Shown here: positions 1 through 5,394 of the stretch, piece by piece | How positions within the stretch are numbered: the stretch's first letter is position 1 | Layout: every line of letters starts with the position of its first letter | Origin: Pseudomonadaceae bacterium UBA836 | Lineage (GTDB): Bacteria > Pseudomonadota > Gammaproteobacteria > Pseudomonadales > Pseudomonadaceae | NCBI GenBank assembly: GCA_002296055.1 | Contig: DBHE01000116.1 | Span: 1-19,358 of the forward strand | Reading direction: 5' to 3' | DNA: 19,358 nt | Notes under the pieces: model-generated | The model's database searches: none | The model's input: the letters and a program-made list of their open reading frames with translations, nothing else | Told to the model about the DNA's origin: nothing | Program-made: the position numbers and the translations under genes

Positions 1-314
1 GCGCCGGTGAGTACGATAACCTTGTCCTCGATATCGGCCAGCGCCGCGCCGGTTACCGTCATGGTATCGGTACCGTGGGTAATCAGAATGTGCTCATAGG
101 GGCAGGCAGCGACGCTGGCATGAATCAGGTCGCGGTCGGCGTCGGTTAGCTCCAGGCTGTCTTTACGGGCCAGCGACTCGATTTGATACTCAAACCCGAC
201 ACGCGCTTGCTGCAGGATGTCTGCAGCCATGGGCTCGCCGATCTGGAACTCGCTGAGCGCGTCAAAGTAGACTTTGTCGATAGTGCCGCCAGTGCTGAAA
301 ATCTGAATGAACAT
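1..314 (-). CDS. Short asparaginase-domain protein, 5' part only (runs off left edge)
   Basis: Translating the minus strand from ATG at 314-312 gives about 104 residues with no stop before the window edge. Two asparaginase signatures are visible: TGGTIDK near residues 8-14, which carries the nucleophile threonine of the first catalytic motif, and ITHGTDTM near residues 77-84, which holds the second Thr-Asp pair. The family hydrolyses L-asparagine or a related amide to aspartate and ammonia. The N-terminus starts directly at the first strand (MFIQIFSTGG) with no signal peptide, so it is probably cytoplasmic. Pseudomonads carry a short (roughly 160-residue) asparaginase-domain protein with this start, but the C-terminal half is outside the window, so full-length asparaginase cannot be excluded. 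An AAAGGG ribosome-binding site lies about 7 nt before the ATG. The gene is divergent from the GIY-YIG gene, with only 32 bp between the start codons. Confidence 0.85.
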   Translation of the reverse strand, partial: MFIQIFSTGGTIDKVYFDALSEFQIGEPMAADILQQARVGFEYQIESLARKDSLELTDADRDLIHASVAACPYEHILITHGTDTMTVTGAALADIEDKVIVLTG

Positions 315-346
315 CCTGTATCCCTTTGCGCCGAGTCTGTCTGCGT

Positions 347-658
347 ATGTCTGTTGAAGAGTCTACCTTGTCTGCGCTTGAGCGTATCTGGTGGGTTTAC
401 ATGGTGCGTGCCGAGAATGGCCATCTGTATACGGGCATCAGCGTGGACCCGGAGCGGCGCTTTCTCCAGCATCAGAGCGGCAAGGGTGCGCGTTTCTTCA
501 ATCGCAGTGCGGCGGCGGCGTTGGTTTGGCGTCGCAGTTGCGCCGATCACAGCGATGCCCTGCGGCAGGAGAGGGCGATCAAGGCGCTGACGCGCAAAGC
601 CAAGGAGTGCCTGATAAATCAGCCCGATGGCGACTTATCAGTCCGCCCGAAGGGCTAG
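347..658 (+). CDS. GIY-YIG domain protein, YhbQ/UPF0213-like
   Basis: This 103-residue protein is almost entirely one GIY-YIG nuclease fold. The first motif is V17-Y18-M19 and the second is Y28-T29-G30, followed by E36-R37-R38 with the conserved arginine. QHQSGKGARF follows, then the conserved glutamate E75 in ALRQERAIK. Size and layout match E. coli YhbQ (about 100 residues), a small stand-alone member linked to DNA handling whose role is not settled. I chose ATG 347; an upstream in-frame TTG at 326 is possible, but it adds residues without family resemblance. No clear Shine-Dalgarno sequence precedes either start. It ends with TAG at 656-658, which shows that amber codons terminate genes in this genome. 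Nuclease activity is inferred from the fold only. Confidence 0.85.
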   Translation: MSVEESTLSALERIWWVYMVRAENGHLYTGISVDPERRFLQHQSGKGARFFNRSAAAALVWRRSCADHSDALRQERAIKALTRKAKECLINQPDGDLSVRPKG

Positions 659-712
659 CCAGCCTCCGTATGGGCGGTCTACAGTGGCAGCTCATTTTGC
701 CGGAGAGCTGTC

Positions 713-1648
713 ATGACCGATCTGATTCTGCACCATTATCCGCAATCGCCGTTCGCCGAGAAGGCGCGCCTGATGCTCGGCTTCAAGGGCCTGTCCTGGC
801 ATTCGGTCATGATCCCGCCGGTGATGCCCAAACCGGACCTGACCGCCCTGACAGGCGGCTATCGCCGTACGCCGGTACTGCAGGTGGGTGCCGACATTTA
901 CTGCGATACCGCGCTGATTGCCCGCCGCCTGGAGCAGGAAAAGGCGGCGCCGGCACTGTTCCCCGAGGGCCAGGAGGCCGCAGCAGCCAGCCTGGCGCAG
1001 TTTGCCGATCAGGTGCTCTTTCAGCACGCGGTTGCCATTAACTTCCAGCCCAAGGGCCTGGCTGAGCGGTTTGCCGGTATGCCGGAACAGGTGATCAAGG
1101 GCTTTGTTGCCGATCGTCAGAAGCTGTTCAGTGGTGGCACGGCGAGCCGCCTGGAAACCGATATAGCGCTTGGTCAGTGGCCTGCGTTGCTGTCGCGGCT
1201 GGAGACCCAGCTTGAGCGTGACGGTGACTTTTTGCTGGGTGGCCAGCCCTGCATTGCAGATTTTGCCCACTATCACGCGCTGTGGTTTGTTGCGTCCAAC
1301 CGTGCGGTGGCCGAGGCGTTGGATCCGTATGTGGCGGTGCGCGCCTGGATGGGTCGCATGCGCGACATTGGCCACGGCTCTCACACTGACCTGAGCGCTG
1401 AGGCGGCTATCGACATCGCACGCCAGGCCAGCCCGGCGCCCTTGCCAGCTGACGCCATCAGCAGCCCAACGGGCTTGTCTGTCGGTCAGGCTGTTTCTGT
1501 CAGCGCGGTTGACTACGGCACGGACGAAGTCGCTGGCACGCTGGTTTACGAGGACGCTGAGCAGATCATCATCGCCCGCGAAGATGAGCGGGCAGGGCTG
1601 TTGCACGTGCACTTCCCGCGGTTTGGCTTCCGCGTGCGCGCGGCCTGA
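713..1648 (+). CDS. Glutathione S-transferase family protein with C-terminal extension
   Basis: The protein has 311 residues. Residues 1 to about 80 form a thioredoxin-like GST N-domain: LILHHYPQSPFAEKARL carries the active-site SPF segment, and RRTPVLQVG holds the cis-proline strand. Residues about 85-230 read as the all-helical GST C-domain, with GGQPCIADFAHYHALWF as the conserved N-capping-box region. About 65 residues beyond the usual GST length follow (from about 245), are rich in beta-prone segments (VGQAVSVSAVDYG, EVAGTLVYEDAEQIIIARED), and end in FGFRVRAA; this tail looks like a small extra domain. The GGAGAG ribosome-binding site (702-707) sits 5 nt before ATG 713. Substrate is unknown; conjugation of glutathione to an electrophile is the family default. 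A hairpin terminator candidate closes the gene. Confidence 0.85.
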   Translation: MTDLILHHYPQSPFAEKARLMLGFKGLSWHSVMIPPVMPKPDLTALTGGYRRTPVLQVGADIYCDTALIARRLEQEKAAPALFPEGQEAAAASLAQFADQVLFQHAVAINFQPKGLAERFAGMPEQVIKGFVADRQKLFSGGTASRLETDIALGQWPALLSRLETQLERDGDFLLGGQPCIADFAHYHALWFVASNRAVAEALDPYVAVRAWMGRMRDIGHGSHTDLSAEAAIDIARQASPAPLPADAISSPTGLSVGQAVSVSAVDYGTDEVAGTLVYEDAEQIIIAREDERAGLLHVHFPRFGFRVRAA

Positions 1649-1658
1649 AGCGCAGCGT

Positions 1659-1690
1659 CGCGTCAGTGGCGATGTCCGGCCACTGACGCG
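1659..1690 (+). terminator. Hairpin terminator candidate after the first GST gene
   Basis: A perfect 12-bp inverted repeat, CGCGTCAGTGGC (1659-1670) and GCCACTGACGCG (1679-1690), is separated by an 8-nt loop and begins 10 nt after the GST stop codon. Only a weak T-rich tail follows (TCTTG), so termination may be partial or Rho-assisted. The rest of the 147-bp gap to the next gene (1691-1795) shows no convincing promoter: a TTGTCT at 1707-1712 lacks a good -10 partner. Confidence 0.6.
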
Positions 1691-1795
1691 TCTTGCAACA
1701 GAGTATTTGTCTGCGGCCCTCTCGCCAGCGCCATAGCTGCGCGCTACTCTGCTCAGGCGGTCAGCTCGACCGTTTCTCCTTCAGGACTCTCTGCC

Positions 1796-2527
1796 ATGTT
1801 TGACTGGATTTTCCTGCCCGAAGCCTGGGTAGCACTGGCGACATTGCTGGCGCTGGAAATTGTGCTTGGTATCGACAACATCATCTTCATCTCCATCCTG
1901 GTCAGCCGTTTACCCCCCGAGCAGCGAGAGCTGGCGCGACGTCTGGGTATCGGTTTTGCGATGGTCACCCGATTGGCGCTGCTGTTTTCGCTGGCGTGGA
2001 TTATCGGTCTGGTAGAGCCCTGGTTCAGTGTGTTGGGGCAGGATATTTCCGGCCGAGACTTGGTGCTGATCCTTGGAGGGCTGTTTTTGCTGGGCAAGGC
2101 GACCCACGAGATTCATGCCAGCCTGGAAGCACCGGCTGAAGCTGAAGCCTCTCTGGCGGCGACGGCGCGTAATGGCATGGTTAGCGTGGTGGTGCAGATC
2201 GCCATTTTGGATATTGTTTTCTCGCTGGATTCGGTCATCACCGCCGTTGGTCTGGTAGACCATCTGGCGGTCATGGTGATCGCGATTCTCGGCGCGGTGG
2301 CGGTGATGCTGTTTGCCGCCAAGCCGATCGGCGACTTTGTTGATCGTCACCCGACCATCAAGATGCTGGCGCTGTCGTTTCTCATGATGATCGGCTTGAC
2401 GTTGATGGCTGAAGGCTTCGATGTGCATGTGCCCAAGGGCTACATCTACTTTGCGATGGCATTCTCGGTGGTAGTGGAACTGCTCAATATTCGGGTGCGG
2501 CGCAACAGCGCCTCGCCGGAAAACTGA
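1796..2527 (+). CDS. TerC/YgdQ-family integral membrane protein
   Basis: The protein has 243 residues and about seven hydrophobic segments. The diagnostic acidic motifs sit in membrane helices: LEIVLGIDNIIFI (residues 20-32, with GIDN at 25-28) and ILDIVFSLDSVITAVG (137-152, with D145). A KPIGDF segment occurs near 176-181. Length and order match E. coli YgdQ and relatives of TerC, inner-membrane proteins connected with metal ion (especially manganese) export or with metalation of secreted proteins; the exact role of this subgroup is not fixed. AGGA (1783-1786) lies 9 nt before ATG 1796. It is probably monocistronic. It converges on the minus-strand GST with 3 bp between stop codons. Note that tellurite resistance is the historical name of the family and not a safe prediction here. 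Confidence 0.85.
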   Translation: MFDWIFLPEAWVALATLLALEIVLGIDNIIFISILVSRLPPEQRELARRLGIGFAMVTRLALLFSLAWIIGLVEPWFSVLGQDISGRDLVLILGGLFLLGKATHEIHASLEAPAEAEASLAATARNGMVSVVVQIAILDIVFSLDSVITAVGLVDHLAVMVIAILGAVAVMLFAAKPIGDFVDRHPTIKMLALSFLMMIGLTLMAEGFDVHVPKGYIYFAMAFSVVVELLNIRVRRNSASPEN

Positions 2528-2548
2528 GGCTCAGGCGTTCATCCGGCG
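2514..2548. terminator. Possible bidirectional terminator between convergent terC-like and gst genes
   Basis: CGCCGGA (2514-2520) pairs with TCCGGCG (2542-2548), and a second small inverted repeat CTGAG/CTCAG (2524-2534) sits in the loop. The structure spans both converging stop codons. The stem is short and no T-tract is present on either side, so the call is tentative. Confidence 0.3.
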
Positions 2549-3130
2549 ATAACCGGGCAAGGCTTCAATGCGCCTGAGCCAGGCGCGCAGGGCGGGGTAG
2601 CCCTGCAGCTCGAAGCCGCCATCGCCGGCAACGTGGGTGTAGGCGTAGAGCGCGATGTCGGCCACGCTGGGCTGTTCGCCTACCAGGTAGGGTGTTTTTG
2701 ACAGCTGGGTCTCCATAACTTTCAGCGCCTTGTGTCCGCCGGCCTGTTTGCTCTGGTATGTGGCTCGGTGGGTCTCGGGCAGGCCGAGGTATAGCGCGAT
2801 AAAACGCGCAACGGCAATGTAGGGTTCGTGGCTGTACTGCTCGAAAAACAGCCATTGCAGCATGCCGGCGCGCTCAAAGGCGTCGGCCGGAATCAGTACG
2901 CTGCCCTCGGCCAGGTACAGCAGAATGGCATTGGACTCGGCCAGGCAGCGGCCATCGTCGAGCTCCAATAGCGGCACCTTGGCATTGGGGTTGCGGGCGA
3001 GGAAGTCGGGTGTGTGCGTTTCGCCCTGCAGTATGTCGACAGGCTGCCACGCATAGTTGATGCCCAGTAGGGCACAGAGCAGCTGGATTTTGTAGCAATT
3101 ACCGGAGCGTTCGTCGCCATGGATTTTCAT
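2531..3130 (-). CDS. Glutathione S-transferase family protein (YfcG-like type)
   Basis: Starting at ATG 3130-3128, the protein has 199 residues, the normal size for a two-domain GST. Residues 1-80 are the thioredoxin-like domain: GDERSGNCYKIQ (5-16) supplies the active-site Ser/Asn region, NPNAKVPLLE carries the cis-proline, and ESNAILLYLA (65-74) is the glutathione-binding Ser motif. Residues about 88-199 form the helical domain, with VGEQPSVADIALYAYTH as the conserved capping box. This motif set resembles the Nu-class/YfcG group, which often shows disulfide reductase activity; that activity is inferred and not visible. An in-frame TTG five codons upstream (3145) would add MRTLH; I prefer ATG because MKIHGDERSGN is the typical family start. 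Neither start has a strong ribosome-binding site. The gene is divergent from the ABC exporter genes. Confidence 0.85.
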   Translation of the reverse strand: MKIHGDERSGNCYKIQLLCALLGINYAWQPVDILQGETHTPDFLARNPNAKVPLLELDDGRCLAESNAILLYLAEGSVLIPADAFERAGMLQWLFFEQYSHEPYIAVARFIALYLGLPETHRATYQSKQAGGHKALKVMETQLSKTPYLVGEQPSVADIALYAYTHVAGDGGFELQGYPALRAWLRRIEALPGYRRMNA

Positions 3131-3173
3131 GTGCAGGGTTCTCAAGGGTAGTGCCTCAAGGGCGTCAGGTAGT

Positions 3174-3197
3174 AGCGGCCGGTTTCGTAAGGCCGCT
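3174..3197. repeat. Inverted repeat in the gst/ABC divergent intergenic region
   Basis: AGCGGCC (3174-3180) and GGCCGCT (3191-3197) form a perfect 7-bp inverted repeat with a 10-nt spacer, in the leader side of the minus-strand GST gene. It could fold as an RNA hairpin in that leader or be a binding site. Function is unknown. Confidence 0.35.
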
Positions 3198-3205
3198 GAT
3201 CTAGT

Positions 3206-3239
3206 GTAGGGTCCTACGACAGCTGTAGCGCGGCGTCAA
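3206..3239 (-). promoter_or_regulatory. Weak promoter/operator candidate for the minus-strand GST gene
   Basis: Read on the minus strand, TTGACG (3239-3234) is followed after 17 nt by TAGGAC (3216-3211). The -35 is good and the -10 is poor. A palindrome GTAGG-GT-CCTAC (3206-3217) covers the proposed -10, which would suit a repressor operator. This is inference from spacing and symmetry only. Confidence 0.22.
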
Positions 3240-3285
3240 CGGGACAGCCGAGCGGCGGCTGATTAAGCAGGCAGGCGGAGTGTGA

Positions 3286-4248
3286 GTGGACAACGTCATT
3301 GCGGTGGAAAACCTGACCAAAACCTACGCCAGCGGCTTTCAGGCACTGAAAGGCGTCAGCCTGCACATTCGGCGGGGCGAAATTTTTGCGTTGCTTGGCC
3401 CTAATGGTGCCGGTAAGACCACGCTGATCAGTATCGTTTGCGGGCTGGTCAATCCCAGTAGTGGGCAGGTGCTGGTCGATGGCTTTGATAACCGCCGGCA
3501 GTATCGGCAGGCGCGCCAGCTGATCGGTCTGGTGCCGCAAGAGCTGACCAACAACATGTTCGACAGTGTCTGGTCAACGGTACGCCTCAGCCGCGGGCTG
3601 TTCGGCAAGCCCAGTAATGACGCCCTGCTGGAGCAGATATTGCGTGAGCTGTCGCTCTGGGATAAGCGCGATGAGCGCATCATGGACCTGTCCGGCGGCA
3701 TGAAACGTCGAGTGCTGATTGCCAAGGCGTTGGCCCACGAGCCTGAAGTACTGTTTCTGGATGAGCCGACTGCTGGCGTGGACGTGGCGCTGCGCCGGGA
3801 CATGTGGAACATGGTGCGACGTCTGCAGCAACGCGGGGTGACCATCATCCTGACGACGCATTACATCGAAGAGGCCGAAGAAATGGCCGATCGCATCGGG
3901 GTGATTCGTCAGGGTGAGCTGATCCTTACCGAGGACAAGGATAGCCTGATGCGCCAGCTTGGTACCCGGCAGTTGACGCTCCAGCTGCAGCAGCCGCTGC
4001 AAGCGGTGCCGTCTGCGTTAAGTCATTACCCGTTGACGCTGGCAGAGCAGGGCTTTGCGCTGATCTATACTTTCGATGCGCAGGCAGAGCAAAGTGGTAT
4101 TGCAGAGCTGTTGCGCAGCGTGGATCAGCTGGGCATCGAGGTGCGTGACCTGCACTCGAGTCAGAGCTCGCTGGAGGATATTTTCGTGGGGCTTGTGCAC
4201 AATCGAGAAAAGGCCGAGCAGCCAGCGGCAGCGGGGGAGAGTGCATGA
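3286..4248 (+). CDS. ABC-2 type exporter, ATP-binding subunit (YadG-like)
   Basis: The protein has 320 residues. All ATPase motifs are intact: Walker [10 protein letters not shown] (38-46), Q-loop Q85 in LVPQEL, signature LSGGM (135-139), Walker B VLFLDEP (155-161) and the H-loop histidine H192 in [10 protein letters not shown]. Residues from about 230 form the extra C-terminal domain common in DrrA/YadG-type exporter ATPases. Sequence around SGGMKRR and [13 protein letters not shown] resembles E. coli YadG. It would power the permease encoded by the next gene, overlapping by ATGA. The start is GTG 3286, with GGCGGAG (3274-3280) 5 nt upstream. The exported substrate is not known. Although it lies just before the pel operon, nothing in the sequence ties it to Pel secretion, and a separate pel promoter intervenes. 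Confidence 0.9.
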   Translation: MDNVIAVENLTKTYASGFQALKGVSLHIRRGEIFALLGPNGAGKTTLISIVCGLVNPSSGQVLVDGFDNRRQYRQARQLIGLVPQELTNNMFDSVWSTVRLSRGLFGKPSNDALLEQILRELSLWDKRDERIMDLSGGMKRRVLIAKALAHEPEVLFLDEPTAGVDVALRRDMWNMVRRLQQRGVTIILTTHYIEEAEEMADRIGVIRQGELILTEDKDSLMRQLGTRQLTLQLQQPLQAVPSALSHYPLTLAEQGFALIYTFDAQAEQSGIAELLRSVDQLGIEVRDLHSSQSSLEDIFVGLVHNREKAEQPAAAGESA

Positions 4249-5006
4249 ATCTGTATGGGGTCAAGGCTATCTATCTTGCCGAGATGGCGCGGATGCTGCG
4301 CACGCGGCTGCAGAGCATTGCCTCGCCGGTCATTTCTACTTCGCTGTACTTTATCGTCTTTGGGGCCGCCATTGGCACGCGCATGACGGAAGTGGACGGG
4401 GTGAGCTACGGCGCCTTTATTATTCCCGGGCTTATCATGCTGATGCTCCTTAACGAGAGCATTTCCAACGCCTCGTTCGGCATTTACATGCCGCGTTTCA
4501 CGGGCACCATCTACGAGGTGCTGTCGGCGCCGGTGTCGCCCTTTGAGATTGTGGTGGGATACGTCGGGGCGGCGGCCACCAAGTCGGTGTTGCTCGGGCT
4601 GCTGGTGTTGCTGACGGCGCGGATCTTCGTGGACTACGAGATTCAGCACCCTGTGTGGATGCTCGGTTTTCTCTTGCTGACAGCCATCACCTTCAGTCTG
4701 TTCGGATTCATCATCGGTATCTGGGCGGACGGCTTCGAGAAACTGCAGATCATTCCCTTGATGATAGTGACGCCACTGGCTTTTCTGGGTGGCAGCTTCT
4801 ACTCCATCACCATGCTGCCGCCGTTCTGGCAGACAGTTACCCTGTTCAACCCCGTGGTTTATCTGATTAGCGGCTTTCGCTGGAGTTTTTACGGCGCTGC
4901 CGATGTGCACATCGGCGTGAGCGTGGGCATGACGTTGGTGTTTCTCGCGCTGTGTCTGCTGGTGATCTGGTGGATATTCCGTACGGGCTTTCGTATTAAA
5001 CCCTGA
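4245..5006 (+). CDS. ABC-2 type exporter, permease subunit (YadH-like)
   Basis: The protein has 253 residues and about six membrane helices, the standard size for an ABC-2 permease. A typical cytoplasmic amphipathic start ([20 protein letters not shown]) precedes the first helix. The family region [26 protein letters not shown], with the conserved glycine-rich GGSFYS turn, lies near residues 167-192. The final helix is followed by a short basic tail (FRTGFRIKP). It pairs with the preceding ATPase through the ATGA overlap (4245-4248), implying translational coupling and a heteromeric inner-membrane exporter. No clear terminator hairpin follows the TGA at 5004-5006; the AT-rich pel control region begins within about 10 bp, so some read-through into pel cannot be excluded. 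Confidence 0.9.
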   Translation: MNLYGVKAIYLAEMARMLRTRLQSIASPVISTSLYFIVFGAAIGTRMTEVDGVSYGAFIIPGLIMLMLLNESISNASFGIYMPRFTGTIYEVLSAPVSPFEIVVGYVGAAATKSVLLGLLVLLTARIFVDYEIQHPVWMLGFLLLTAITFSLFGFIIGIWADGFEKLQIIPLMIVTPLAFLGGSFYSITMLPPFWQTVTLFNPVVYLISGFRWSFYGAADVHIGVSVGMTLVFLALCLLVIWWIFRTGFRIKP

Positions 5007-5017
5007 TAAAAAGAAAT

Positions 5018-5031
5018 GTCATTTTATTGAC
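5018..5031. promoter_or_regulatory. FleQ box upstream of the pel operon
   Basis: GTCATTTTATTGAC matches the published P. aeruginosa FleQ consensus GTCAATnnATTGAC at 11 of 12 defined positions, the only mismatch being A to T at position 5. FleQ, with FleN, represses pel at low c-di-GMP and switches toward activation when c-di-GMP binds. The site is centred about 58 bp before the predicted transcription start, next to a good promoter and ahead of pelA, which is where the known pathway would place it. Occupancy is inferred. Confidence 0.75.
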
Positions 5032-5038
5032 TTTGTGA

Positions 5039-5052
5039 TTAGTTATATTGAG
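5039..5052. promoter_or_regulatory. Possible second, degenerate FleQ site overlapping the pel -35
   Basis: The right half ATTGAG (5047-5052) matches the FleQ half-site ATTGAC at 5 of 6 positions, while the left half is poor. It starts exactly 21 bp after the first box, about two helical turns, so a protein could contact both on one DNA face. It overlaps the proposed -35 (5048-5053), a position suited to repression. Confidence 0.35.
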
Positions 5053-5076
5053 AATGTGTCAGCGCTTTGGTATGAT
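5048..5076 (+). promoter_or_regulatory. Sigma-70-type promoter of the pel operon
   Basis: The -35 TTGAGA (5048-5053) and -10 TATGAT (5071-5076) are separated by 17 nt, the optimal spacing, and an extended -10 TG occurs at 5068-5069. Transcription would start near 5083, giving a leader of about 100 nt before pelA. The leader holds an 8-bp palindrome TGACGTCA (5160-5167). The AT-rich composition (roughly 5007-5060) contrasts with the coding sequence on both sides. Confidence 0.65.
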
Positions 5077-5171
5077 GCCATTGTGATATCAGTCGATCGC
5101 TGTGTGCGGCGCTAGCTGCTTCCGTTGTCGTGACCAGGCTGACTCCCGAACTAACACAATGACGTCAGGTT

Positions 5172-5177
5172 AGGAGA
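5172..5177 (+). promoter_or_regulatory. Ribosome-binding site that sets the pelA start
   Basis: AGGAGA lies 7 nt before GTG 5185 and 4 nt before the alternative TTG 5182. The spacing and codon strength favour GTG. In P. aeruginosa pel translation is repressed by RsmA binding at the leader; a GGA core is present here inside the ribosome-binding site, but the preferred A two bases upstream is absent, so RsmA control is only a possibility. Confidence 0.55.
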
Positions 5178-5391
5178 CAATTTGGTGCTGCTGTTGTCGC
5201 GTTGTCTTGCTCGTGGCCTGGCGCTGCGCTGCCTGTCGGTGGTGTTTATGCTGAGCCTATTCGCTCCGGGGCCAGCCGCCGCCCAAGGCAAGCTCCAGTC
5301 GGTCGCGTTTTGGTACGCCGCCGAGCCGCCGCTGCCCGAGCTTGCTCAGTACGACTGGGTGGTGCTTGAGCCTGGCCATATCGCGGCCGAC

Positions 5392-5394
5392 TAG
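5392..5394 (+). other. In-frame amber codon disrupting pelA
   Basis: The codons before it (EPGHIAAD) and after it (VAFLRAQGAVPYAYLSVGEL) both read as PelA in one frame, so a single substitution explains the stop. A CAG (Gln) codon changed by C to T is the simplest origin; AAG, GAG, TGG or TAC/TAT are also one base away. TAG is used as the genuine stop of the GIY-YIG gene, pelD and pelF in this window, which argues against a reassigned code. Confidence 0.85.

Noticed and set aside
692..1612. A 306-codon minus-strand open frame opposite the first GST gene
   Set aside because: The plus strand encodes a recognisable GST with a good ribosome-binding site. The antisense product has no recognisable motif and is a codon-bias shadow.
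5007..5184. Sigma-54 promoter for pel
   Set aside because: No GG-N10-GC pattern close to TGGCAC-N5-TTGC was found, whereas a good sigma-70-type promoter is present.
5392..5394. Recoding of TAG as a sense codon (pyrrolysine or a reassigned code)
   Set aside because: TAG is the normal stop of the GIY-YIG gene, pelD and pelF in the same window, and pyrrolysine is not expected in this lineage.
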